Origin: Acidobacterium sp.
GTDB lineage: Bacteria; Acidobacteriota; Vicinamibacteria; Vicinamibacterales; UBA2999
Reading direction: 5' to 3'
Assembly: GCA_002737365.1 (NCBI GenBank)
Contig: NSIL01000001.1
Coordinates: 62,001 to 126,000, forward strand
Length of the DNA stretch: 64,000 bases
Positions 33,667-41,899 of the stretch are shown one piece after another. The position numbers and the translations under genes were made by a program. The notes below the pieces were generated by a model. The model searched no databases. It saw only the letters and a program-made list of their open reading frames with translations, and was not told the origin of the DNA. Numbering within the stretch: the first letter of the stretch is position 1; the number at the start of each line of letters is the position of its first letter.

Positions 33667-34885
33667 GGGTGCCCAAGTGGTGAATGCGAGACGGCGCCAC
33701 GCCGTTGACCAGATGTTCTTCAATATCATCCACCGGGCCGGGCAGGTCGATGGCGAGAATCTCGGCGCGCTTGCCCGGGGTAAGCGATCCCAGGTCAGCC
33801 TCCAGGCCCAGGCTGCGCGCGCCAACCAGCGTGGCGCTCTCCAACAGCTTCCGTGCCGGCACGGCGGGCGCAATCCGTCGCATGGCCTTCAACTCGCTGA
33901 ACAGGTTCAGGTCCTCGACGCTGGCCAGGCTGTCGGTGCCGACCGCAACGGCCACACCAGATCGGTAGAACCGCTCGATCGGCGGCACGCCGACACCGAC
34001 CCACTGGTTACTCCGCGGACAGGTCACGAGCGTCGCACCAATCGTTGCGAGACGCGAAAGGGCCGCCTCATCGAACTGAACACCATGCACCACGAGCGTA
34101 CGCGCGTCGATTACGCCAAGGCGGTCCAGATACTCCACAGGCCCGCACGCCGGGACCGACCAGTCGTCACGCCACAGGCCAATCGACTCCAGTATGCGGC
34201 GCCACGGTCCGGTGCCACCTTGCAGCAGTTCCGACTCCTCGGGAGACTCGCCGAGATGAACGCTCATGATCGGGCACGCGGCGCCTGTCACGGCCTCGCG
34301 AATGGCGCGAAAGAGTTCCGGCGAGGTCGAGTACGGCGCGTGCGGCGCCAGAGACACGCGTCCGGGCGCCGCGGCGCGGGCCGCCCGCCCCTCCTCAAGG
34401 ACGGCGCCATCGCGCTGTGTAAATCCCAGGAGCTCATGGAACACCACGCCATCCAGGCCCGCATCGCGCATCGGCCCCGGCGACGCCAGCGAATTACTGA
34501 TGTCCCCGACGGCGACGGTGCCCGAGGCGTGCAGCTCGGCAATGGCCGCACGCATGGATTCGACCACCGCAGGATCATCCGGTCGCTCCACGCCACCGCG
34601 GCTGGCCACTAACTGCTTGACCCAGTCGGTGAACTTGCCAGCCGGCGGCACGCGTCCGCGAAGCCAGGACAGTTCCAGATGAACATGCGCGTTGATCAAT
34701 CCGGGCAGCAGGACGGTGTTGCCCAAATCGCGAGGTCCGGGTTCCGGGGCCCGGGATCCGGATTGCGTTTGCCCGGGTCCCGGGCCTCGGATCCCGACTA
34801 TTCGTCCGGCCTCCACGACCACCAGGCCGTCCCTGATCGGGGGGCGATCGATCGGGCACACCCAAGCTGCCCGGTAGGTGGTCAT
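33656..34885 (-). CDS. amidohydrolase, probable aminodeoxyfutalosine deaminase (MqnX-type)
   Basis: 409 residues. Amidohydrolase metal ligands are in LINAHVHLELS, APHAPYS, MSVHLGES and VAVGTDSLASVEDLN. Position between mqnC and mqnP suggests it deaminates aminodeoxyfutalosine to futalosine. Residues about 34-53 (GPGPGQTQSGSRAPEPGPR), between the N-terminal beta-sandwich strand and the LPGLINAHVHLE motif, are encoded by a GGATCC/CCCGGG-rich repeat block and look like an in-frame insertion. ATG overlaps mqnC (ATGA). Substrate is inferred from context. Confidence 0.8.
   Translation of the reverse strand: MTTYRAAWVCPIDRPPIRDGLVVVEAGRIVGIRGPGPGQTQSGSRAPEPGPRDLGNTVLLPGLINAHVHLELSWLRGRVPPAGKFTDWVKQLVASRGGVERPDDPAVVESMRAAIAELHASGTVAVGDISNSLASPGPMRDAGLDGVVFHELLGFTQRDGAVLEEGRAARAAAPGRVSLAPHAPYSTSPELFRAIREAVTGAACPIMSVHLGESPEESELLQGGTGPWRRILESIGLWRDDWSVPACGPVEYLDRLGVIDARTLVVHGVQFDEAALSRLATIGATLVTCPRSNQWVGVGVPPIERFYRSGVAVAVGTDSLASVEDLNLFSELKAMRRIAPAVPARKLLESATLVGARSLGLEADLGSLTPGKRAEILAIDLPGPVDDIEEHLVNGVAPSRIHHLGTRGN
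34732..34797. repeat. GGGTCCCGGG/GGATCC repeat block inside the deaminase gene
   Basis: A 66-bp palindrome-rich stretch (GGGCCCGGGATCC ... GGGTCCCGGG ... GGATCCCG) related to 12978-13006. It is a multiple of three within the reading frame. Confidence 0.6.
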
Positions 34886-36105
34886 GCGACCGGCGACGCC
34901 GGAGGCTGCGACCGCTGCCGCTTGCCGGCGGCGCTACGGGCCGGATAGTTCACGAGCTCGACCGGCTCCGAGGTGTCGCCCGCCTCTCGCGCGGTTGACA
35001 GCTCGAGCGTGCGCGGAACGTGGTGTGCGCGGAAGAACGGGTCGCCGAGAATCTCGTAGTGCATGTTGCGCCGCTTGGCGGCAAAGCCGGCGTCTTCGGC
35101 GTTGCGGACAATCTCGACTTCGTCCATGCAATAGACCGCGCCGGCCGCCCGCACGACGTTTTCTTCGATCATCACGCTGCCCATGTCGTTGGCGCCAAAA
35201 GCCAGGCTCAACTGCCCCACCTTGCCGCCCTGGGTGACCCACGACGCCTGGAGGTTGTCGAAATTGTCGAGCACCAGGCGGGCGATGGCCAGCGTCCGCA
35301 GGTACTCGATGCCGGTCGCTTCGCGGCCGCCGCGTTCGGTATGTTCGGGCTGGTAGCTCCACGTGATGAAGGCCGTGAAGCCGCCGGTGTGGTCCTGCAA
35401 ATCGCGCAGCCGCAGCATGTGCTCGAGGCGCTCTTCGTCAGTCTCGACCGTGCCGTACATCATCGTCGCCGTGGTGCGCAGGCCGGCCTGGTGCGCGTCG
35501 CGCATCACACCCAGCCATTCGTCAGCCGACGCCTTGGCGTAACAATTCAGCAGCTTACGAACCCGGTCAACCAGGATCTCGGCGCCGCCGCCAGGGACGC
35601 TGTCGAGTCCCGATGCGATCAGGCGCTGAATCACTTCCGGCACCGGCAACTTCGACATGCGCGAGATGTGGAGCACTTCAGGCGGCGACAGCGCGTGCAG
35701 CTTGAAGTCCGGGAATCGCGCTTTCACGCCGCGGAACAGATCTTCGTACCAGGCCAGCGGCAAGTCAGGGTTGTGCCCGCCCTGCAGCAGCAACTGCCCG
35801 CCACCGAGCGCCTTGGTCTCTTCGATCTTCTGATAGATTTCGTCGAAGCCCAGCACGTAGCCTTCGCTGTGCCCCACTTCGCGATAGAAGGCGCAGAAGT
35901 TGCAGCGGGCGACGCACACGTTGGTGTAGTTGACGTTGCGATCGATGATGTAGGTGACGACGCCAGCGGGATGCTTGCGGCGTCGCACGCCGTCGGCCAT
36001 CCGGCCCAGCCAGTAGGTGGGCGCGTGACGATAGAGCTGCAGCGCCTCGTCGACGTTGAGACGGCTACCCGATTCAATTCGCTGCTCGAACGCCTTGAGG
36101 TCCAT
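34882..36105 (-). CDS. mqnC: cyclic dehypoxanthinyl futalosine synthase
   Basis: 407 residues, radical SAM. The cluster cysteines are 64, 68 and 71 in NVCVARCNFCAFYRE; LLLQGGHNPDLPLAWYEDLF, LDSVPGGGAEIL and FGANDMGSVMIEENV are MqnC blocks. It cyclises dehypoxanthine futalosine in menaquinone synthesis. The basic C-terminal tail beyond ~385 is not conserved. ATG at 36105, 3 bp after mqnA. Confidence 0.93.
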   Translation of the reverse strand: MDLKAFEQRIESGSRLNVDEALQLYRHAPTYWLGRMADGVRRRKHPAGVVTYIIDRNVNYTNVCVARCNFCAFYREVGHSEGYVLGFDEIYQKIEETKALGGGQLLLQGGHNPDLPLAWYEDLFRGVKARFPDFKLHALSPPEVLHISRMSKLPVPEVIQRLIASGLDSVPGGGAEILVDRVRKLLNCYAKASADEWLGVMRDAHQAGLRTTATMMYGTVETDEERLEHMLRLRDLQDHTGGFTAFITWSYQPEHTERGGREATGIEYLRTLAIARLVLDNFDNLQASWVTQGGKVGQLSLAFGANDMGSVMIEENVVRAAGAVYCMDEVEIVRNAEDAGFAAKRRNMHYEILGDPFFRAHHVPRTLELSTAREAGDTSEPVELVNYPARSAAGKRQRSQPPASPVA

Positions 36106-36108
36106 CGT

Positions 36109-36906
36109 CTAGGAGTAGAAGTTCAGGGACTTGACCGTAGCGGCCAGCCCCAATTCAACGGCCAGTTCGTGAAAGCGCCGCAACCCGGCGGCTTCACGCT
36201 GGCCTAGTCTGTATTTGAGATTATCACGCAGGTAGCGCAACGCCCGGTCGGTCCGGCCGGCATCGCCCGCGCCTGCCTGTGCGGCAATTCTCGCCAGGTT
36301 GGCCTCGCCGTCGTCGCGGGCCTTGCGCAGTGCCGAACACTGGGTCGGGGAAGCCGCGCCCTGGCGCCCTGTCCACATGGCATACACAAACGGCAGGCCG
36401 GTCATGGCGTTCCATTCACCGCCGAGATCAACCTTGTGCAGGCCGAGTGCGGCGGCATCGATCGCCATGGCCGGGTCGCCAATCACCAGCGCCGCGTCAG
36501 CGCGCGCCAGCATCGCGGCCAGCTCCGGCTCGGCCGACGTGAACACCGGGGCAACGCCCCATCGCTTCGCACACAGGATTTTCGTCAGCGCCACCGAGGT
36601 GCGAGAGCTCAGGTCGAGGGCAATCGTCTCGACCTGCTCGATCGGCTTGGTCGAGAACACCGCCACCGAGGCGACATCGCCTTCGGACGCAATCGCGACG
36701 CCTGGCACCATCCAATAGTCGTCGGCACCTCGGAGGAACTCGATGGCAGGGATCAATCCAAGGTCGACGTTCCTCTCGTGCAACAGCGTCGCGCATTTCG
36801 CGGGCACGTCGAACCGTAGGTCAAACTGCTCGGGGATGGCGTCGAGGCCATACACCAGCGGTTTCGTGTTCAGGTACGAGACCGCGCCGAGACGCAGAGC
36901 GGTCAT
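36109..36906 (-). CDS. mqnA: chorismate dehydratase MqnA
   Basis: 265 residues of the MqnA periplasmic-binding-protein-like fold: LRLGAVSYLNTKPLVYGL, VDLGLIPAIEFLRG, LDLSSRTSVALTKILCAKRWG and GLPFVYAMWTGRQG. It converts chorismate to 3-[(1-carboxyvinyl)oxy]benzoate, the first futalosine-pathway step. ATG overlaps the upstream MqnE-like gene (ATGA). Confidence 0.93.
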   Translation of the reverse strand: MTALRLGAVSYLNTKPLVYGLDAIPEQFDLRFDVPAKCATLLHERNVDLGLIPAIEFLRGADDYWMVPGVAIASEGDVASVAVFSTKPIEQVETIALDLSSRTSVALTKILCAKRWGVAPVFTSAEPELAAMLARADAALVIGDPAMAIDAAALGLHKVDLGGEWNAMTGLPFVYAMWTGRQGAASPTQCSALRKARDDGEANLARIAAQAGAGDAGRTDRALRYLRDNLKYRLGQREAAGLRRFHELAVELGLAATVKSLNFYS

Positions 36907-37748
36907 GCCCGAGCAGACCGCTCGCGCGGTTGGAAGCCTGCGGCGACGATATTCCGGGTCACGTCCTCGAGCGAAGTGCGGCGGCGGCCCAACGTCTCGT
37001 CATCGGTGACCGAGACGCGATCCAGGTCGTTGGCACCAAACGTCAACGCGACCTGCGCCAGCTTCGGACCGTACTGCGTCCAATCCACCTGCACGTTCGG
37101 CACCCCCGGCAAGGCCAATCTCGCGAGCGCCACGGCCCGCACATCGTCATACCCGGTAGTGGGCACCGCAATGGACTGCTCACGCGGCAACGGTGCAATG
37201 GTCGTCAGCCAGGGGAAGCGCGCGGCCAGTGCCCGCGCCTGCATCAGCATGGGTGTGCGGCCTTCAGCGTTGGGCTTCTGCAACGAGAGAGATTGAACCG
37301 TGATGCCGGCGTCCTGGCAGGCCTGCAAGGCCGCCTCCGGATTGCTGAGGCGATCCAGTGGCGCTTCGACAATGGCGCCGAGACCAGCCTGCTTCAGCTG
37401 TTTCAACACGCCGGCCAGGTCGCCCCAACCACGGTCGATGATGTCCGCCAGCGAGAAGCCGCTCAGCGCGGAGCCGCCGGTCGCGGCCTTTGCCTGCGCG
37501 ACCGCGGCCACGGTCGCGGCAAGCGTCTCAGGAAGCGAAGTCATACGCACCTCACCCGCCTCACCCGCCCCAGCCCCACTCGCCCCCACCCGCACAAACG
37601 TGACGACGTCGCCGACGCGAGCGCGCCGCACTTCGTCGGCGAGCATGCCGAGCGACAGGATGTCGGCCGTGGCGAGTTCGTCGAGCTCTGCCGCGGTCAA
37701 GGCTTCGTTGGCACGTGCGCGGTCGGCGATCGCGGTGTTGATACTCAC
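36903..37748 (-). CDS. MqnE-like protein lacking the radical-SAM cysteines
   Basis: 281 residues, shorter than MqnE or MqnC (about 370-400). The N-terminus (about 25-52, DILSLGMLADEVRRARVGDVVTFV) aligns with the entry to the MqnE/MqnC barrel, and residues 225-243 (QYGPKLAQVALTFGANDLD) are the family's C-terminal signature. Between them, the CxxxCxxC loop is replaced by a Gly/Ala linker (about 54-66) encoded by C-rich short repeats, and the protein has one cysteine in all (Cys144). It cannot hold a radical-SAM [4Fe-4S] cluster. It sits between a Gfo/Idh gene and mqnA with GTGA and ATGA overlaps, so it is expressed with the pathway. A non-catalytic partner or a new enzyme are both possible. Confidence 0.75.
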   Translation of the reverse strand: MSINTAIADRARANEALTAAELDELATADILSLGMLADEVRRARVGDVVTFVRVGASGAGAGEAGEVRMTSLPETLAATVAAVAQAKAATGGSALSGFSLADIIDRGWGDLAGVLKQLKQAGLGAIVEAPLDRLSNPEAALQACQDAGITVQSLSLQKPNAEGRTPMLMQARALAARFPWLTTIAPLPREQSIAVPTTGYDDVRAVALARLALPGVPNVQVDWTQYGPKLAQVALTFGANDLDRVSVTDDETLGRRRTSLEDVTRNIVAAGFQPRERSARA

Positions 37749-38671
37749 AGCTGGGGTCCCATCAGTTCGACAATCCGCGTCGCCAGCGCGAGCGCGGCGC
37801 GGCCTTGTTCGCCGCTCACGGCCGGCGCGCGGCCGTCGCGGACGGCCCCGAGGAAATCCTCAAGTTCGCTTTTCAGCGCTTCGTCGCCGGCCACCTCCAG
37901 CTTACCGCCGCCAATCGCCGGCACCCCAGTGGGCTGCGGCACCAGGCGCCACATCTCGACTTCCCGCGCCGCGGTATCGATCGACAGGTAGGCGTCCCGC
38001 TGGAAGAAACGGATCTTACGGACCGGTTCACGGCTGATGCGGCTGGCGGTCAGGTTGGCGATGCAGCCATTCGCGAAACGCAGCCGCACATTGGCGATGT
38101 CGATGCGTGGCGTCAGCACCGGCACGCCCACGGCTTCCACGCCCTCGACGTCACTGGGCACCAGGCTCAAGATCAAATCGAGGTCATGAATCATGAGGTC
38201 GAGCACGACGTCGATGTCGAGGCTGCGGCCCGGCATCTGTCCAAGGCGGTGGACCTCGATGAAGCGCGGATCCTTGACGTACGGACGCGCGGCCACCACC
38301 GCCGGATTGAAGCGCTCGCTGTGTCCGACCGCCAACACCACGCCGCGCGACTTGGCCAAGGCAATCAGTGCGTCTGCTTCGGCAACGGTTTGGGTAATCG
38401 GCTTTTCGACCAGGGTGTGCACGCCGGCCTCGAGCAGGCCTTGCGCCACTCGCGCGTGGCTCTCGGTCGGTACCGCCACCACCGCCACGTCGATTTTCCC
38501 AGGGACCTCGCTGACGTCGGCATACGCCTTCGTCTCACGTTCCGCGGCGATCCGGCCGGCACGCGCCAGGTCGGTATCGACGACGCCGGCCAGCGTCACG
38601 CCGGGCAGCGTGGCGAGAATGCGCGCGTGGTGCTGGCCTAGGTGCCCGACGCCGACGACCACGGCCCTCAC
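37745..38671 (-). CDS. Gfo/Idh/MocA-family NAD(P)-dependent oxidoreductase
   Basis: 308 residues. Rossmann motif [16 protein letters not shown], the EKPI motif ([14 protein letters not shown]) and [14 protein letters not shown] are typical. It lies directly after lpxI in the lipid A part of the operon. One family member, GnnA, oxidises UDP-GlcNAc at C3 for diamino-lipid A, and sits near lpxA elsewhere, but the partner aminotransferase GnnB is not present here, so the substrate is left open. GTG start overlaps lpxI (GTGA). Confidence 0.85.
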   Translation of the reverse strand: MRAVVVGVGHLGQHHARILATLPGVTLAGVVDTDLARAGRIAAERETKAYADVSEVPGKIDVAVVAVPTESHARVAQGLLEAGVHTLVEKPITQTVAEADALIALAKSRGVVLAVGHSERFNPAVVAARPYVKDPRFIEVHRLGQMPGRSLDIDVVLDLMIHDLDLILSLVPSDVEGVEAVGVPVLTPRIDIANVRLRFANGCIANLTASRISREPVRKIRFFQRDAYLSIDTAAREVEMWRLVPQPTGVPAIGGGKLEVAGDEALKSELEDFLGAVRDGRAPAVSGEQGRAALALATRIVELMGPQL

Positions 38672-39486
38672 TTCGACCTCCCGACAATCGCAATCCCGGC
38701 CTCGTTGGCCGAGGCAAAGAACGCCTCGCGATCGAAGATCAACGTGCGCCCGGCATCGAGCGACAACACCGTGGCGCCCGCCACGCGCATCGCCTGGACC
38801 GTGGCGAGCCCGACGATCGGCACATCGAACCGCATGTCCTGATTGGGCTTGGCGACCTTGATGATGGTGACGCCATCGCCTGCCAGGTGTCCGGCCCGTG
38901 CGATGGTCTCGTCGGTGCCCTCCATGGCCTCAACGGCGACAACCGCCTGGTGCTTCACGGCGATGGTTTGGCCAATGTCGAGTCCGGCAATGGTGTCGGC
39001 CATGCGATAGCCAAAGTCGAGATCCTGACGCTCTGACTCGCTCGGGGCGCGGGCACTCAACTGCCCCGCTACCGCGAGCAGCGGTGTCAGGAAGGCTGTG
39101 GAGTTGACGAGTTCGACGCCGTGCTCGTGCATGAGGTCGGCCACCGCGGCCATCAGCGCATCGGTGTTCATCGACTTGATCCGCGACAGCAACGACATGG
39201 CCGTCAGGTCAGGGACGAAGCCGCCGAAAATCTTGATGTGCTTGACCTGTCCGGCCATCACTGCCTGCGTCAGGCCGGCGTCCTTGAGGATCTTGAGAAA
39301 CGTGCCCAGTTGCCCGATCGAGATCCAGTGCACGATGGCCTTCGGCGAGCGGGCCGCGGCCTCGTCGAGCTCAGTGGAGGCTTCCTCCTTGAGGGCAATG
39401 ATGGTGACCTCGTAGCCGAGCGATCGCGCGGCCTCGAGCACCAAGAACGGGAACCGGCCGTTCCCCGCAATTAGACCGATCTTCAT
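38668..39486 (-). CDS. lpxI: UDP-2,3-diacylglucosamine diphosphatase LpxI
   Basis: 272 residues of DUF1009/Lpx[39 protein letters not shown], the [24 protein letters not shown] segment and a C-terminal [12 protein letters not shown]...[15 protein letters not shown] domain. It makes lipid X from UDP-diacylglucosamine, replacing LpxH. ATG overlaps the fabZ-lpxA stop by one base. Confidence 0.94.
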   Translation of the reverse strand: MKIGLIAGNGRFPFLVLEAARSLGYEVTIIALKEEASTELDEAAARSPKAIVHWISIGQLGTFLKILKDAGLTQAVMAGQVKHIKIFGGFVPDLTAMSLLSRIKSMNTDALMAAVADLMHEHGVELVNSTAFLTPLLAVAGQLSARAPSESERQDLDFGYRMADTIAGLDIGQTIAVKHQAVVAVEAMEGTDETIARAGHLAGDGVTIIKVAKPNQDMRFDVPIVGLATVQAMRVAGATVLSLDAGRTLIFDREAFFASANEAGIAIVGRSK

Positions 39487-40736
39487 CAGTCTTCGGCGGA
39501 CCCTTCCGCCTTCTTGCCACCGCGCCGTAGGATCACTCCGCGTGAGGCGCTGCGGATGAACTGCACCAGGTTATCGACCTCGGGGCACGACAGCGCCGGG
39601 TCCTGCTCGATCCGCTCCATCGCCTGGGTCGTGTTGAGCTTCGACTGCAGCAGGTAGCGATACGCCGCCCGCAGTTTCTTCAGCGTGCTGTCCGAAAAGC
39701 CGCGACGCTTCAGGCCGATCAGGTTCAGGCCGAAAATACGAGCTGGACGGCTGCCGACCGTACGCCCGTACGGGAGCGCGTCCTTGGTAATGACCGAGTA
39801 GCCGCCGATGAACGCGTAGGGGCCCACGCGGCAGAACTGGTGAACCGCCGAACCGGCGCTGACGTTGACGAAGTCCGAGATCGAGACATGTCCGCCGAGC
39901 GTGGCGTGCGGCCCGAAGATGGTCTCGTTGCCGACGTGGCAGTCGTGCGCCACGTGGACGTAGTTCATGAACAGGTTGCGATGCCCGATGGTCGTCACGC
40001 CGCCGCCGCCGGCCGTGCCGCGGTGGATGGTGACGAACTCGCGGAAGATATTGCCCTCGCCGATCACCAACTGGGTCGGCTCGCCCCGGTACTTGAGGTC
40101 CTGTGGCGGCAAGCCGATCGACGCGAACGGAAAGATCTCCGTGCCATCGCCTACGGTCGTGTGCCCGTCAATCACGGCCGAGGCGCCGATCTTGCAGTTG
40201 CGACCAATCCGGACACTCGGACCGATGGTCGCGAAGGCGCCGACGATGGTGCCGGCACCGATTGCCGCGCCGGTGTGCACTCGTGCCGACGGATCGATGT
40301 CGGCGCTCGGTGTCACCATCAGGACCAACTCGGCTTCGGCCACTTCCTGGCCATCGACATCAGCCGAGGCGGCGGCGCGCACCAGCGAGCCCTTGGTGTG
40401 CTTCAGGGTCACCGTCAGGCGGAGCCGATCGCCGGGCACCACCTGGCGGCGGAACTTGGCACCGTCGACGCCTCGCAGGTGGACCCGCGAGGTCGCAAAC
40501 GCGCCATTGCGATCGAGCAGCAAGGCGGTCGCGACCTGCGTCAGCGCCTCGATCATCAGCACCGCCGGCATCAGCGGCTTGCCGGGAAAATGACCCCGGA
40601 AGAAGTCTTCATTGACGGTGACGTTCTTGATCGCCACCATCCGCTTTCCCGGCTCATGCTCGTCGATGGTATCGACGAGGAGCGAGGGAAAGCGATGGTT
40701 CAGACGATCGAGAACCGCGGGGAGCCCAGCGCTCAC
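39486..40736 (-). CDS. FabZ-LpxA fusion: 3-hydroxyacyl-ACP dehydratase / UDP-GlcNAc acyltransferase
   Basis: 416 residues from GTG at 40736. Residues about 1-140 are a hot-dog FabZ domain with catalytic His49 ([20 protein letters not shown], Glu63). Residues about 145-410 are LpxA: left-handed beta-helix hexapeptides ([14 protein letters not shown]...), IHRGT, catalytic His264 in [12 protein letters not shown] and the C-terminal helices ([23 protein letters not shown]). Both active sites look intact. FabZ diverts 3-hydroxyacyl-ACP to fatty acids while LpxA uses it for lipid A, so one polypeptide joins two competing enzymes. GTGA overlap with ompH. Confidence 0.92.
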   Translation of the reverse strand: MSAGLPAVLDRLNHRFPSLLVDTIDEHEPGKRMVAIKNVTVNEDFFRGHFPGKPLMPAVLMIEALTQVATALLLDRNGAFATSRVHLRGVDGAKFRRQVVPGDRLRLTVTLKHTKGSLVRAAASADVDGQEVAEAELVLMVTPSADIDPSARVHTGAAIGAGTIVGAFATIGPSVRIGRNCKIGASAVIDGHTTVGDGTEIFPFASIGLPPQDLKYRGEPTQLVIGEGNIFREFVTIHRGTAGGGGVTTIGHRNLFMNYVHVAHDCHVGNETIFGPHATLGGHVSISDFVNVSAGSAVHQFCRVGPYAFIGGYSVITKDALPYGRTVGSRPARIFGLNLIGLKRRGFSDSTLKKLRAAYRYLLQSKLNTTQAMERIEQDPALSCPEVDNLVQFIRSASRGVILRRGGKKAEGSAED

Positions 40737-41410
40737 TGCCCGGGCGGCTTGGTGGGTGCAGCCGGCTTCGCCGTGACGGGCTTGGCCGAATCGAGCTTCT
40801 TGATGACTTCCGCCGAAATGTCGAGCGCCGCATCCGCCCACACCAGGCCGGCATCCGGGCCATTAAAGACGAACTGCAGGCCCATCTCGGCAGCGACCAC
40901 CTGCAACACCGGCTCGAGGCGCTGCTGGAACTCACCCTGCAGCTGCTGCTGCAGTTCCTGCACTTCGGCCTGTGCGTCCTGCGTAAAGCGCTGCACTTCG
41001 ACGTTGAGCTTCTCGATCTGCTTCTGCACGTCGGCGGCGACGGCGGCGTTCATCACGGCGCCTTCCTTCTCGAGGCGGCCCTGGAGGGAGGCCAGTTGGG
41101 TCTGCTTGTTCGTCAGCTCGGCGGCCTTCTTCTGCTGCAACGCCTGGATGCGCGTGGTCGCCACCCGGCCATCGGCCGACTCGTTGGCGATTCGCTGCAA
41201 GACCACATAGGCTACCTTCGAACCCTGCGGGAAGGGACGCGGAACGGCGGGCTGGGCCAGCACAGGAGCCGCTGCGACCGGGGCGGGCGCGACCGGCGCG
41301 GGCGCCGGAGCCGCCGGCCGGGCCGGGGCGGGCGCCGCAGGCGCCTGAGCGAACGTGGGAGATGCGGTCAGCACCACGCTGAGCACGACGACAACAGCAA
41401 AAGCTCTCAT
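40733..41410 (-). CDS. OmpH/Skp-family periplasmic chaperone
   Basis: 225 residues. Signal peptide (to about 21, ...PTFA), an Ala/Pro-rich linker (about 23-60), then an OmpH domain: VAYVVLQRIANESADGRV followed by a long coiled coil (about 85-175, rich in Lys/Gln/Glu) and a C-terminal strand. Skp-like proteins hold unfolded outer-membrane proteins for BamA, encoded two genes upstream. The Ala/Pro linker is longer than in E. coli Skp. Confidence 0.9.
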   Translation of the reverse strand: MRAFAVVVVLSVVLTASPTFAQAPAAPAPARPAAPAPAPVAPAPVAAAPVLAQPAVPRPFPQGSKVAYVVLQRIANESADGRVATTRIQALQQKKAAELTNKQTQLASLQGRLEKEGAVMNAAVAADVQKQIEKLNVEVQRFTQDAQAEVQELQQQLQGEFQQRLEPVLQVVAAEMGLQFVFNGPDAGLVWADAALDISAEVIKKLDSAKPVTAKPAAPTKPPGQ

Positions 41411-41456
41411 TACCAGGGTCCTTTCAGTCAGTTCACGCTAAGCCGATGATTTTACA

Positions 41457-41873
41457 CTACTTGTGTTCGACCTTGATTTCGTAGTCGGCGGGCCCGGTCA
41501 GGCTTCCCACGTCGTAAATGCGCACGCACAAACTGCCACCGAGCGTGGTCACGACCCCGGTGACGACGCTGGTCACGACCGCCTTGTCGTTGGTCAGCAC
41601 CAGGCTGCAGGTGGACCCGGCGTAGGTGCCCAGGCTGATCCCGATCGCCGACGGCGGGTTCTCGCCGAGCGAGGTTAGGGTCGCCGTAACCGCCCCGGTG
41701 GCCGTCGTGAAGAAGGTGTGCGTCGCCGCGCCATTGATGTTGACGCTGCCGGTGAACGTCTCGGTCACGGTGACCGGGTCTGGCGTCGTGGGAAAGCTAT
41801 CGATGGCACTGTCGCAACCTGCCGAGGCCAGCAACAGGGGTAACGCCACCGCGACGAACGTGAATGCACGCAT
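41457..41873 (-). CDS. hypothetical lipoprotein
   Basis: 138 residues. N-terminal lipobox LLASAGC then a Thr/Val/Ser-rich beta-type domain (FTGSVNINGAATHTFFTTATGAVTATL) with two cysteines near the middle and end. The ATG at 41873 has AAGGAAA 4 nt upstream, which decides the start over a GTG at 41888 lying inside that site. No family is recognised. Position between bamA and ompH suggests a periplasmic or outer-membrane role. Confidence 0.75.
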   Translation of the reverse strand: MRAFTFVAVALPLLLASAGCDSAIDSFPTTPDPVTVTETFTGSVNINGAATHTFFTTATGAVTATLTSLGENPPSAIGISLGTYAGSTCSLVLTNDKAVVTSVVTGVVTTLGGSLCVRIYDVGSLTGPADYEIKVEHK

Positions 41874-41899
41874 GAGTTTCCTTGGCACTGAAGTAAAGG

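Noticed and set aside
32809-33873. Longer start for mqnP at 33873
   Set aside because: The extra 69 residues overlap the deaminase gene, are Arg/Trp rich and are not membrane-protein-like; the GTG at 33666 fits the family.
36903-37748. Reading the MqnE-like gene as functional aminofutalosine synthase
   Set aside because: The radical-SAM cysteine motif is absent and the protein is about 90 residues short.
39840-41210. 456-codon plus-strand frame
   Set aside because: Antisense to the fabZ-lpxA and ompH genes, which have clear catalytic motifs.
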